Assembly (NCBI GenBank): GCA_905182985.1
Contig: CAJJDN010000090.1
Span: 113,613 to 149,731, forward strand
DNA: 36,119 nt
Origin: Paramecium sonneborni
Lineage: Eukaryota > Ciliophora > Oligohymenophorea > Peniculida > Parameciidae
Direction: 5' to 3'
Shown here: positions 11,498-22,916 of the stretch, piece by piece
Numbering within the stretch: position 1 is the first letter of the stretch
Layout: every line of letters starts with the position of its first letter
The notes under the pieces: model-generated
The model's input: only the letters and a program-made list of their open reading frames with translations
Told to the model about the DNA's origin: nothing
Database searches by the model: none
Made by a program: the position numbers and the translations under genes

Positions 11498-11953
11498 TAA
11501 AATAAACTCCTATTTCCTACATAAAAACAACAACTAAATTAAATATATTCATTACACTACTATTCATATTCATTACAATAAATATAATAATTAAGGCACC
11601 TTCTTCAAAATATTCACTTTCCAAAAATTTATATCCACTTTATGTTTAAATTTAACAATAATGTCTAGATAGACTTGTTTTCCAAAAATCCATCTTATTA
11701 ATGTGATATTTTGTGTTATAGTTAAATCTCAAATTTACTCTAATATCATTATTTCTTTAACATCTTTCAATGTCTCCAAAAACTATTAAGGATCATTATT
11801 TCCTTCATGTACTAAGCAATGTTATTAAATTGATTTAAAATTTTTTAAATAAATGGACGTAATGTAATAATTAGTATAAATTATTCTTAGATTAGAAAAA
11901 AAGTGATAAATAAAATTAGATTGAATAGTTTAAATAAAAATTGATGATTATAT
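11498..11953. other. 456-bp stretch without a clear gene
   Basis: On the minus strand a frame from about 11700 reads SGYKFLESEYFEEGA and on to MQEIGVYFNAEQSQRF, then hits TGA near 11423. It may be the degraded 5' part of the pseudogene at 10823-11497. I see no promoter or RNA element that I can support. Confidence 0.4.
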
Positions 11954-12680
11954 TCAAAATAATAAGAAATGAGAATAATTTTTAAGATCATTAATATTAT
12001 ATAAAGGTTTTCGAAGTGCAAAACACTTTTTTTCAGTTCTATATTTTTTCTGCATAATTCGTACATTTTTATCGATCTTAAATATAAATAAGATAATACT
12101 TAATCGACATTATTCCTATATCTAGTTTAATTAACCAATTAAGTTCGTTCCCTCTCCCTATCCTTTCTCCTTAAAAAAATTTCATGATTAATTTAGATTC
12201 CAGCACTTCTATGTTCAAACTCAGAGTAACTCTTGTTTCTTTGTTAAATTGAACGGTGAAATTCAAGTGCAGTCTTTTATTGAGATTCGATCATCTAGCT
12301 CATCTTGGTTTTGTTAACACTTTTGCTACTCTAACAACTTACAATTCAATATTATGTCGAGTCTTCTTCCATCTGTCTAACTACTGTTCGACATTATGCA
12401 ACTTGTTTATAATGTGAGCTTATCTGTTAAATGAACATCTTTTGTCTCTTTCAAACATTTCTTGTTCTTACAACTTCTATTTAGCCTCTCTCTCAGCTTG
12501 TAATATCTTTAACTTCTCTTAAACATCAGCTTAATTTGGAATTCCTTTTACAGGACTTGAAGGAAGAGAAGCAATTCGTTATTTGGCCATAGGCTCACCT
12601 GGCAAAAAGAGTACTTTTGGTATTCTCAAACGACCCAATTGTTAAAAAGTTCCATTTTCATGTTAGGAATGAGATTTCAT
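11954..12680 (-). CDS. Basic coiled-coil protein
   Basis: 226 residues after two 23-nt introns; the exon sum divides by three. The N-terminus is basic (GRLRIPKVLFLPGEPMAKQR). A long highly charged helix then covers most of the protein (EKLKILQAEREAKQKLQEQE, then NKLHNVEQQLDRWKKTRHN). The middle contains SIQQRNKSYSEFEHRSAG and RRKDRERERTQLVNQTR, and the tail reads KKCFALRKPLYNINDL. There is no membrane segment. Proteins of this shape are common among ciliary and basal-body components, but no specific family is identified. The ATG lies only 41 bases from the ATG of the divergent ankyrin gene. Confidence 0.75.
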
Positions 12681-12721
12681 TATATATATTATATTTTATA
12701 GTTGTAATAACGCTAATAATT

Positions 12722-15129
12722 ATGACAGATGACATATTTTTAGGATTGACCTCAGTGCAACAATTTGATGCAAAGTTAAAATAGTTTCATCAGAAACGAC
12801 ATTCAATGAGTCAAATTAGTACAGCTCATAATTCTACATTAAAAAGTGTAAAATCTACAATAGGGGATGGAATACCTATGGTTTCATTCTTGGATACATT
12901 TGTTGAAAGAATTCATTATTTAGTAACTCATTGCAATGATCAAATAGATAGAAATGAATGTGTTCGTATTGCTTTAGAATTAGGCATATCCTTTTATAAA
13001 GTATAAAGTTTAGGTTCTTAGTAAGAGAGAGAAGAATTCATAATTAAATAACTCTAAAATTAAGTATTTGAGTAATTGAAATAATGGAAATTGAAATTAG
13101 AGTAAAGAGAACTTCAACGCAATAAAATAAAAGTTATTCATGAAAATGAAAATAATCTCAATATTTTTAATTGGGTTGATATTCACACTAAATTCAGAAG
13201 TCTAAAAAAGAAGTTAAAATTTGCATTAATTGAAATATTGAATTCTAAGGAGAATAGTAAAAAAATATATTCATCAGACAATATTATTAACATAAATTAT
13301 TAAAAACCTGATATGCAATCAATAATTGATGAACTAAATAATTTGTTGCATAAAATTAAAAAGCAATAAAAAATAACAACTAATATATAATGGTCTAATG
13401 AAAAAGAAAGTGAATTCAAATAAAAAAGGAATTCTGCCAAACATAGATTAGGTATGTTAGTAAATAGTAATTCATTTAATACTATTGGAATGGGTGAATA
13501 CATTATAACACATGATAAAGAAAGACAGGATCAATAAAGAAGAGAAGAACTATTAATTAAATATGATACTTAATAAGCTATGACAGAAGATGAATTATTA
13601 TATTTAGTTAATACAAGTATTTTATTAAATAAATGTTCAAATAAAAAGTAATTATTTTATTATTTTAAGATTGCTTTAAACAGTAATCAATTAATTGGAT
13701 TCTGAAATTATAAGTGATATCGAATTGACAATAGCTGAAAATATATTAAATTAATACTATAAAGTATCCAAAGAAATGAATCAAAGTAGACATCTTTATT
13801 TGAAAGTCAATTAAAAGGCAAAGGAAAAAGATAGATCATAAATTAACATTTAATAAATAAATAAAGGAGATATAAAGAAATTAAAGGTAAATTGATATCA
13901 AATTTAAATAGATTAAATTTCTTAAAATGCTTAGAGAAATGAAAGAAGATAGAAAAGATACTTTTAAGCAAAATACTGAAAAATATAAGATTTTTAAATA
14001 AGAATTTAAAAAAGGTAATCCAATAGCCAATCCTTTGGTTTGGAAATTTAAAGACATAATGATGTCAATATTAGAGAGAAAGGTATGATTAATTTAGATT
14101 TAGAAAAGGGAAAGGAGAGAAAAGAAATTAGCAACAACAAATGATTCAAATAAACCTATTTTCCCATCCAAGACCGAAAGTTTGACACTTAAAGTAGTTA
14201 TGAGAAAAACACATCCTAGTTCAAAGGTAATTGTTAAATCTTAGCCTGATTTAAATGGAAATCCAAAAACTCCTATTAAAGTTTAAGATTACTTATTAAA
14301 ATTGAAAAAAAAGGATTACGAAATGAATAAATCTAATTTTTTTTAATTTTATTCTGGAGGACCTATTAGATAAAGACCTTATGCACATCAATCATTAACT
14401 ATAGAGGAAAGTGATACTACATTACCATATACAAATAAATGGATCACACCTGAAATTGAATTGGCTGCTGCTAATAAAATTAAGAAGGCCTTGAAGGCTT
14501 ATATATCAAAGAAAAGATTTGAAAAAGCTATTGCATAAAAGAAATTCTTAACTCCTTAACCAGCAAAATTCTATAGACTTGTTTAGAAATTAAATGAAAA
14601 GAGAAAATAAATTGATGTTGAAGGATGCTATAAAAGTTTAAAGATTGCATTATAACAACAATAATATAGAAAAAATATAATAAAAAAACCACAACTTGAT
14701 TATTCAAAAGTTCCAATTCCTAAAGCTATGATTTAATTAAAATTGAAATAGAGAAAATTATTTTTAGCTTTAAAAGTAAATAATACTTTATGGATGGAGC
14801 ATTCAGGATTCGTTTTTGATGTAAGTGATGTAAATTGCTATGATATTGATATGTATTGTCCATTATATTATGCTGCCAAATAATAGAGTGTTCCCTTCTG
14901 TAATTTTCTTCTGAATAATGGTGCTGATGTTAATATGCCATGTAAAGATGGAGAAACTCCTACTTTTGCTGCTTTCACTTCAGGTAATATTATTATCATC
15001 AACTTATTTGTATCAAATGGAGCAGATATTGATAAACTAAACAATGAAGGAAAAACACCTTTATGTTATTGTTCCATAGAATTACTCAAAGAACTCAATC
15101 TATAATATCGTCCTTGTGTGATCAAATGA
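12722..15129 (+). CDS. Ankyrin-repeat protein with IQ-like motif
   Basis: 779 residues with three introns (22, 25 and 21 nt); the frame is exact. The first 500 residues are charged and helical. Near residue 563 is an IQ-like calmodulin-binding stretch (IKKALKAYISKKRFEKAIAQ). The C-terminal 95 residues hold two clear ankyrin repeats and a partial third: CPLYYAAKQQ..FLLNNGADVN, GETPTFAAFTSG..LFVSNGADID and NEGKTPLCY. Ankyrin repeats bind protein partners, so a calmodulin-regulated scaffold is a reasonable inference. Only 111 bases separate it from the next gene on the same strand. Confidence 0.85.
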
Positions 15130-15240
15130 ATACTTATATTTCTTTATCAATTTCTATTCATCATCTTTTTAAGTATTAGATAGAATATAATTATATATGA
15201 TATCCATAAATAATAATATAATTTAATTATTTTAAACATC

Positions 15241-16519
15241 ATGGATTAATCATCCATAATTGATGAAACAAAATAGTCTTTAGAATAATCAAAAAGGGCA
15301 GATTCAACTATATCTGATAAAATGAAAAGAACTGAATCAGCTGCACTCAAATAAAAAATTATTATGTAGAAATCTTGCATTTATTAAAGTTAAGCTTCAT
15401 TAGAGATGTATAATAAAACAAATATTAATTTCATTAATTCCCTAACATCATTTAATAAAAAATCAGCGACTTTGAAGATGAATTTCAGGATTTATGGAAA
15501 GAATCAGATGAATTTTTAAGAGAAAATGGCGAAGTCATCGAAAAACTTGTTATGAAACCACTTTGTTCAAAGTATTCTTATCGATCTTCGAATTTAGATT
15601 AATTTCAATCGATCCTCTAAAAGATGAAGAAATTGAATTTTCAATAAAAGTATATTCATTTATTTAAGCTAAACATCTTAAAATTGATGAAAATATTGAA
15701 AAACATAAAATTTTTAGTTCAATTGTTGAATGTATATTGTTAATATATTTTAGTAATATCTAAAATTGATAAAGTAGAAACTCCAAAAGAAAAGCTGAAT
15801 TGTGTTGTTAATGCAGGTAAATAAACGAGTGGTAATTTATACATCCTATTAACTTAGCTATTGTTAATTAATCAAGTGGTAATGATAATCTTTTACCTAT
15901 TTTAATTTATGCTATTCTTAAAGCTTAACCATAAAAAGCTTATTCTAATATTTTATTTGTGAATTATTATAGATCTCCTAAAAGGATTACTGGAGAGGAT
16001 GAATACTATTTTACTACTTATTAATCAACTCTACTATTTATTGAAAAGCTTGATTATCAAAAATTAAATATTAGCCATCAAGAATTTTAAGAACTTAGCA
16101 AAAAATGCTTAAATAAAAGTAAAAATTCTTAAAGTGTAAATTAATTTCTAATCATAAATTAGGAATTATCTTAAAATTGGAGTCTTTAATATGGATGCCC
16201 ATCAAAATTATGTCAATTTGTAGATGATTAAAATGAAAATCTAAGATTTTCAACGAAAATCTCATTTTTATGAGCAATCAAAAAAATATAGATTAAAATT
16301 CAATTAAAATTAGTTAAATGTACAATTGTAAATTAAATTCAGAACATTAATTTGAATTAAATCCCTGAGTTTTATAATGAATATTAGAATCTATACAAAA
16401 ATCTACTTGAAATGTAGAAAGATATCCATAATTTATATGATTTGACAAATAAAATAATTAAAGAAAGTTAAAGTGAAACTAAAAAGGTAGCGACAAAAAA
16501 GTTCTTTGGAATTCTTTGA
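15241..16519 (+). CDS. VPS9-domain guanine nucleotide exchange factor (Rab5-type GEF)
   Basis: VPS9 domains activate Rab5-family GTPases on endosomes. The core is unmistakable: TPKEKLNCVVNAGK, SSGNDNLLPILIYAILKAQP, YSNILFVNYYRSP, GEDEYYFTTYQSTLLFIEKL, then INLNQIPEFYNEYQNL as the C-terminal helix. Residues 1-50 are Ser/Lys-rich and a helical bundle precedes the domain (DLWKESDEFLRENGEVIEK). Five introns are well supported (29, 26, 22, 26 and 23 nt). A sixth step of length 1 mod 3 is needed between about 16090 and 16260; either a 16-nt GTA..AAG or a 34-nt GTC..AAG intron would do, or there is a frameshift. Depending on that choice the product is about 372 or 378 residues. A coiled coil ends the protein. 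The peptidase gene starts 26 bases downstream. Confidence 0.85.
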
Positions 16520-16545
16520 ATAATTATATATATTTATTGTAAATA

Positions 16546-17533
16546 ATGAGTACAATGCTTTATAATAGCGTTCGTTTCATGCTCAAACCATGGAGACCAA
16601 AAAGAGAAATATTTCACTTTGTATTTTCAAAGGCAATGACATAAACATCAGCAAACAAAATTATATTTTAGCTTAGAAAACATATTTAAGAAAAGCCTAA
16701 AGTCTTGATGTTATCAATAAACTCAGGTTTTTATTTTTAGAAAATATCAATTTAGCATATGGAGATCAAACTTAAGCATAAATTGTAGCTGAAGCATTTG
16801 AATAAGCAGCAAAAAATTTAGATGCTCCTTTTTATACTTTTATTGATTGTTATGCTTTAGGATCAGCATATTACTTAGCAAGTTATGGTACTGAAGTTTA
16901 TGCAAGTAATTATTATTTTTAAGATATATAGATCCATTTTCTTTAATTGGAGAACTTTAAGTTTGTAAAAGATAGATTGGATTATAGAATGTCCTTGAAA
17001 AATTTAAAATTAATTATAGTAAGAGCAAGAGAGAAAGTATATTATTAGATGCATTCACAAAAGTTAGCGAGAAATAATTGGAATTTATAAATAAAGAACT
17101 TTAAACTGAATTTAAATTTGCATTAGATCAAATAAAATAGAATAGAGCAGGTAAGATTAAGAAATTTGAAGAGAGTAAGATTTATACAGCATAATAAGCA
17201 CTTGAGAATGGATTGATAGATGAAATTAGCACTTTTGATGAAATTTTAGCAAAAAAATATCCAAAATTCAAATCAAGAGAGTTAACAATTTTTAAAGATG
17301 AAAATGCACAAATAATAGTTTAAGGATAATTACAATTAGCAATAGAAAATTTGCTCACAAAATTTGAAAATAATTATGAGCTTTACTTAAATGAAAATGC
17401 TTACAATGATGTTTAAGAACAGATTAGTGAATTATTGACAAATGCACTAAATAATATTGATATTCAATAAAGTGTGTATGATTTGATGATGGATTATTTG
17501 AATGACTTTATTATAAATTCTAATAAATATTGA
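16546..17533 (+). CDS. SppA-like S49 family peptidase (possibly mitochondrial, possibly inactive)
   Basis: 310 residues with introns of 29 nt (GTT start) and 26 nt. The family's crotonase-like fold is visible in order: VLMLSINS, the helix AQIVAEAFEQAAKNL, APFYTFIDCYALGSAYYLAS, VYANPFSLIGEL, then TAQQALENGLIDEIS. Bacterial SppA cleaves residual signal peptides with a Ser-Lys dyad. Here the usual INSPGG is INSAYG, and the serine of the usual ASGGYY lies one place later (ALGSAYY), so catalysis is uncertain. The basic N-terminus (MSTMLYNSVRFMLKPWRPKR) could be a mitochondrial presequence. A C-terminal helical extension of about 90 residues is not part of the core fold. The stop lies 20 bases from that of the convergent adenylate kinase gene. 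Confidence 0.75.
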
Positions 17534-17553
17534 GCACAAATAAATTTAATCTA

Positions 17554-18902
17554 TCAATTATAAATTTTTGGGTTATTCAAGAAAACATCTGTAACTCTAA
17601 TAATATTCTCAGTGGAATCTTTCTCTAATTTAAAGACTTAAACACGTTCGCCAAACTTCTATTCAATCGATTTGACAAATGCTTAATATTTTGTAATTCT
17701 TGACTTGAGTAATTACTCATTATGAATCTAAAATTTATAAATCAATGAATTAAATTACTTGATAGTTTTACAATCTATCCAATAAGGGTTTGTTATTCAA
17801 TGGGACTTTCTCATATTTTATTTTAGTGACAGGATCTATTTTGAGTTGTTTAGACTTGTTAATTAATACATCTTCATCTTCATTCAAAATAACAAATAAA
17901 TTAACATGCTATGCTTCTAAGAATTTCAATTAAGCTTCATTTTTTGGAAAACCTTCTAAGACCCATCCTTTAGTCCTAGCCTCAGTGGAAAGTACTTCAG
18001 TATAAACAATACTGTTCATAATATCATTTGGTATTTCTTCTTCTTTTTAAAGAGTGTTATAAATAAGTGGACCTAATGCTCCTTTATTTTGAATTTATTA
18101 TTGTATGATATCAAAAGTAATAAGCTGTACAAGGCCATATCTTTTACTAAAGATTTATGCTAATTGATTAGCTCTTTCTTTTAAACCTGGTGGTCTCACA
18201 ATTGCTACTCTTGGAAATCGAAGAGGAGGAAACTTTCTATCTCTTAAACGAATAATCTATTTGATATTTTCAATGATGTCTTCTTTAGTTCTTTTTGATG
18301 TATTAAATATGTCCATATAAGATCCATAGATATACTCTAAATCCTTCTTATTTAATCTATCTCTAGTCAAAGCCTTATTGACTTCCTCTTATGATGAAGA
18401 TATCTATTCATAATATTATCTGCAGAAATCTAGATCACTCTCTAAATAGAAGAACCTAAAATGTATTTTTTATTTACCTTTCTTGTATGATACCTAACGA
18501 TTATAAATAATATGCCTATTTGATATTATTGGGATATCCAGATATTATAACTCCTCTGAAATGCTTTTCTATTTTTTTCAATTCTGCATGAATGAATTCA
18601 TTTACTTTATCATCATTCACCCAATGAGATTTAAAGTGATCTTCTACTGTAATTACTTTGTAATTAAACAAATTAGCAAGGGATACTACAATTTCTTGTC
18701 TTGTTGTAGCAACTACACCTGCTACTAGGATAAGCCGTTGCACTCTTCTATTTTCAAGCACATCTATTAAGAATGTCAAAGGATCCTAGGGTTTTGAGAG
18801 AACAAGCAATCGTGTCAGATTTTCAAATAAGTCAGTCATTTTGTGCTCCTTTATGTATGCCTCTACTTTTTATTGATACTCCACCAATTCACTTGTATTC
18901 AT
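17554..18902 (-). CDS. AK8: Adenylate kinase 8-like protein with two degenerate kinase domains
   Basis: 431 residues with two introns (18456-18477, 22 nt; and a 31-nt one near the 3' end). The whole layout matches animal AK8: an N-terminal helix with LLVLSKPQDPLTFLIDVL, kinase-like domain 1, a linker, domain 2 with KGWVLEGFPKNEAQLKFL and KIDPVTKIKY, and a C-terminal helix. AK8 is a ciliary protein in animals, so an axonemal role is inferred. Both nucleotide-binding P-loops are lost: GVVATTRQ (residues 62-69) and RPPGLKER (229-236) lack the GxxxxGK lysine. The protein probably no longer transfers phosphate and may act structurally. The start is the first ATG and gives the expected N-terminal length. 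Confidence 0.88.
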
Positions 18903-19124
18903 AAATATATTAAATTTTTTACAATAGCTTCAAATTATCATTTAAATTAATAAAACCAATACCTTCAATTCAATCATCCCATCCCAATATAAATCTAAAC
19001 ATTACCACTATCTGGTTAGTATTCACCTAAAATTATTTATCCTTAAACAAAATCATCCAACATTTAATCATTAAAAATTTATTTGGAAAAACATACATAT
19101 ATTAGAATATTAAATATGTTTCAC

Positions 19125-19353
19125 TCAATAATCCACTGTGTAAGGTTCATTATAGATTGATTTGTTTGATTATTTATCCTTGTATACCTTATATTTTATA
19201 TCATTTTATTTTTTTTTTACATTAATAATAAACTCAATTTTCTTTCTTCCAAAAATTAAATCCCTTAGAACATCAATGAAAAGAAATTTAATCAAATATA
19301 ACTTTTTATCTAACTCATCATATCATCATTTAGTTTTATGTATTATTATCCAT
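19125..19353 (-). pseudogene. Remnant of a small gene
   Basis: An open minus-strand frame reads DELDKKLYLIKFLFIDVLRD, then FGRKKIEF, and ends YKDKQSNKSIYNEPYTVDY before TGA at 19125-19127. This looks like genuine coding sequence, but it has no ATG. An in-frame start (MDNNTQNQMM, 19353) is one frame away, with no GT..AG intron to join them. Either a frameshift has disabled the gene or the start lies in an exon I cannot place. The flanks 18903-19124 and 19354-19647 show nothing I can support. Confidence 0.35.
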
Positions 19354-19647
19354 CAAATAATTATAATATAAAAATAAGAATCATTTAAATCCATCTAAGA
19401 GGAATTCAACTTTAATGTGAATATTTTACTTTTTTAAAATAAAAAAAGAGCTATTTTTTCTTATTAATAATATTTTATTTAGATATATATATCTTTTATA
19501 TAAGATTCCCTCTAGCCTCTTTTGCACTAAATACATAATTAAGAATAAGTTCTATTAGTTTTAAATCACTTTTCCTTGAATAAATATTAATAAGTATCTT
19601 TTTTTATTTGGCTTTTCTTCTGTGGTTCTTTTTCCAATATACTTATT

Positions 19648-20102
19648 ATGATTTAGATATTCGCATCTTTTGGACATATTTATTCACCTATAAACAACAA
19701 TTAATGTACTTTAATTAATGAAATAAATACAGCTTAAACTCAAGCTGATGAAATATTAGAAAAGTTTTTGAAAATAAATTACTCCTCATTAAAATTTAAT
19801 AACCAATACCCTCTCTAATTAAAAAGAATTTAACCAATCTTCTCTGAAAAACCTATATCAGGAATCACATAAAATTTTCAACTTTTATCTGAAGGATAAG
19901 AATACACTTAGAATAATCATGTGAACAATTAGAAAGAACATGAATTTAAGCATATTAGTCCTCAAACAGCTTTTCAAGTTGAAAGTAAGTTTTTGAAACT
20001 CGTTTAAGAGTAAAATATTATCAGTCAAAATGTGAATTTTTGGCTTATTCAAAGGTTCCTAGAACAACAAAAGAAGATAAGGAAATTGGATTGACCTAAT
20101 GA
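19648..20102 (+). CDS. Small protein of unknown function
   Basis: 142 residues with one 26-nt intron (GTA..GAG). The protein begins MIQIFASFGHIYSPINNN and is polar throughout. The spliced C-terminus, YYQSKCEFLAYSKVPRTTKE followed by DKEIGLTQ, is clearly more protein-like than the unspliced alternative, which is why the intron is accepted. No signal peptide, membrane segment or known domain is visible. Confidence 0.55.
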
Positions 20103-20584
20103 AAATGTATAGGATAATCTATGGTGAAAATGAAATTATCATATTAATAGATTTTTTTATATAATAACATATTATAAATTTTGATTTTTTCTTTATTTTA
20201 AACAATTGATATTTAAATGATTCACCACCATGATGAAAACAATTTTGCAATAAGAGAAATCCATTTAATATAATTTAAGATTTAGAAAGCATAATTTATT
20301 ATAAATATATTGTTTCTTTATTGTATTGCAACAGTCAAAATTTTTTTTTAATTTTAATTAAACTTAGGTTAAAAGACTACTCAGTTATTCATTTATTGCA
20401 ACAGTTTTAAACCAATTTTTAATGATTTGTGCATTTTAAGGAAAAATTATTTTATGGTTTTTAATGAATATTTTTTTTATTTTAAAAAATGACTATGCTG
20501 ATAAAAAATGATTTTATATCATGGTAAATCCTGAAAAATAAATCTTTAATATAATAAAATTTCCTAACATTAAAAATATTTTTT
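20103..20584. other. 482-bp AT-rich intergenic stretch
   Basis: No coding frame of note. Long T- and A-runs are present, and TTATTGCAACAGT occurs twice, about 68 bases apart (near 20324 and 20392). No promoter or RNA element can be assigned. Confidence 0.5.
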
Positions 20585-20915
20585 ATGAATAAATAATTCA
20601 AAGATGAAATGCAAGAATTCGATCACACATCTAGAATCATGTAAGAATAAAATTTAATTATCTTTTTATTTCTAATTTGTAATAATAAAGTGGTAATAGG
20701 AAAAGGAGTGTTAAAAACTATAAATGTAAGGAATATGAAAAACTCTTCTTTTATAAAATTGGATTTACAAGTCATCAAAAGCTTGCACATCAGAAAAAGA
20801 ATGAAATAATGATTCATATACATATATATCATTATCACTATTTATTCTATTATTTATATCTTCTCTTTCATATGTAATTTAAATTGACTGCATTAACTTC
20901 TTTTTTGATTTGTTG
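20585..20915 (+). pseudogene. Decayed C2H2 zinc-finger fragment
   Basis: At 20716-20793 one frame reads NYKCKEYEKLFFYKIGFTSH followed by QKLAH. This is the C2H2 pattern with the second Cys replaced by Tyr (TGT to TAT) and H-x4-H at the end. Upstream, from ATG 20585, another frame reads MNKQFKDEMQEFDHTSRIM. A 21-nt GTA..TAG segment may be an old intron, but no splicing joins both parts into a full protein. A lone, damaged zinc finger with no flanking fingers suggests a gene relic. Confidence 0.35.
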
Positions 20916-20969
20916 AGTATATTTTAATATCAAATTGACATTTTGACATCAGTTCCACTGATTTTTTTT

Positions 20970-21558
20970 TTTGAATTATAGTCTCTTATTTTTGCGATGG
21001 AGTCTTTTTGAAAATTGAATTTCTTTGGACGATTTAAAGAGGTATCTAGATAGGTAATAGAGTATTTTAAAGTTACAAGAAATTACCTGCAGAAACTAAA
21101 GAGCTTTTTCAGTTAAAAAGGGCTTCTTAAAAATTAAATGCTATAGCTGAAGATGAAAATTTGGAAAAATCGTAAACCAAATATTATCTCTATATTGTTT
21201 ATTTAAACTAAAAAACATATTAAAAAGTTTAACATTGCAGGTAAAATAATTAATTATTAAAAGAAGATTAAAAAAAACAAATCATGTCAGTTCATAACAC
21301 TCACACTAATATCACTTAATTCCCAAAAGTTAATTAAGAAATAGATGAATTCTTGTTTGACTATTTCCCTTTTAGTTTAAGATTGATAATGTGTATTATG
21401 ATCAATATAATTTCCTCCCCAGAAAATGCTAATTGGTTAATAATAATTAAATTCAACATATTTTAACCTTAAAACCTTGTACTATTAAAATCTAACTCAG
21501 CATTAAATCTTTAAATTCCATGAGGTTAGAACTAAGAAAAAAATATTTTAAAACATGA
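20970..21558 (+). pseudogene. Decayed gene of unknown family
   Basis: Two overlapping frames carry convincing protein. One gives FFGRFKEVSRQVIEYFK and then, after a one-base shift near 21075, SYKKLPAETKELFQLKRASQ and NAIAEDENLEKSQ. It runs on through MSVHNTHTNITQFPKVNQEI and DEFLFDYFPF. After another one-base shift near 21370 comes FKIDNVYYDQYNFLPRKCQ, which stays open to TGA at 21556-21558. No GT..AG intron of suitable length bridges either break. The family is not recognised; a damaged duplicate is the likeliest explanation. Confidence 0.4.
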
Positions 21559-21967
21559 TAGAAATACTACCAAAAATTAATTAATTATAGATAAACATAT
21601 CGAATTTATATTTTTGAATGAAGCAAGCATAAGGAGGAGGAGAACTTTGAAGACTTCCAAAGTTTGGCAACTAACAGCATCCCCTTTTTTGTAAATGGAT
21701 GCCATTTTTTTATATGCAGCCATTTAAATTATTTCCTAAGCTATGATTATTTGGTTCTAATAATTTATTTTAATTCTCCTATTCATTCTTCTAAATTGGT
21801 AAAATCCTAATTCTTTCTAAGAAACCCAAGTTCGCAAACTTCAAAAAATTTGATAAATTTTTCTCAAGAAGAATTTAGATTGATTTTTTTCTGAATTTTT
21901 AAAACTTTTATAATTTTTTATTTGATAATTAATTTACAATTTTGGATTGAATTATAATAATACATAC
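21559..21967. other. Gene-poor gap of about 410 bp
   Basis: Short frames on both strands (for example minus-strand MAAYKKMASIYKKGDAV) are too short and unsupported to call. A locally GC-richer patch lies near 21625-21720. Confidence 0.4.
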
Positions 21968-22916
21968 TCATTTTATGTACCCAAATTTTTTAAATAACTT
22001 TATTGTGTTATCAAATAGTAAATTATTGTCTTCTTTTAGATACTTAGGAATGCAATCTTTATAATAATATCCATTTTTTAATTTTTGGTTTGGTTATGTG
22101 GCTAAAAATATTGAAGTAACAGATCCTTATTCAGGAGTTTTTGTGAAATACCATACAATGGGAGCTAAAAATGAATGAAACTTAAACTAATTAAGCATAT
22201 TAGTTCTAACAACTCCGGGATGTAAAGTATAAACTTTAATATTAGTATTTTTTAAATAGTTTGCAAATGAAGATGCTTCGTACACATTAGCTAACTTAGA
22301 AATTGCGTAAATTTTATGCCATGGATATGGAATTGGTTCTTAATTTAGATAAAGGTTAAAATCCACTTAACGTGGAGAATCCGTGTGGGCACGAGAGGCA
22401 ACAAAAATAATTCTTGATTCTTACTCATTTGTAATTTAATCAAGTAAATTATAGGTTAGTAGAAAAGGAGATAAATAGTTCACACCGAAATTCTATTCAA
22501 ATCCTTATTTCGTGAGTTTAAATTCTAAATTATAAATTCCTGCATTATTAATCAGAATATCTAATTTATTCTAAGTCTTTTTAAATTTCTAACAAAAATC
22601 CTACACATTATCCAAATCATTTAAATCTAAATACATGAATTAAATATTTTTGTGATTTAGTAATTCTGATTTTATCCTTTCAACATTTCTTCCTGCAATA
22701 ATTATACTTTTGGCTTTTGATAGCTTTTTAGCTGTTTCCCATCCAATCCCATCTGTTCCACCAGTTATCAAGATAGTTTTATCATTAAGTGCAATCTTAT
22801 TTTAAAAAGACTCATACCTCTTCATGTTTTTTGAAATAATTAATTCCTCCCATAATTTTTAATTTTCCTGCTATCAAACTTATTGATCCAACAGAGAGAG
22901 CTAGAAGCTTATTCAT
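21968..22916 (-). CDS. Short-chain dehydrogenase/reductase (retinol dehydrogenase-like)
   Basis: 308 residues with one 22-nt intron after residue 33. All classical SDR marks are present: cofactor loop ITGGTDGIG (TGxxxGxG type), LDILINNAGIY (NNAG), the serine in IIFVASRAH, and catalytic YAISK (YxxxK), followed by HPGVVRTNM. The sequence order and spacing resemble WW-domain oxidoreductase/retinol dehydrogenase-type enzymes, which reduce or oxidise lipophilic carbonyls with NADP(H). The N-terminal stretch LLALSVGSISLIAGKL is hydrophobic and may anchor the enzyme to the ER. The C-terminus adds QKLKNGYYYKDCIPKYL, common in this subgroup. Substrate unknown. Confidence 0.9.
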
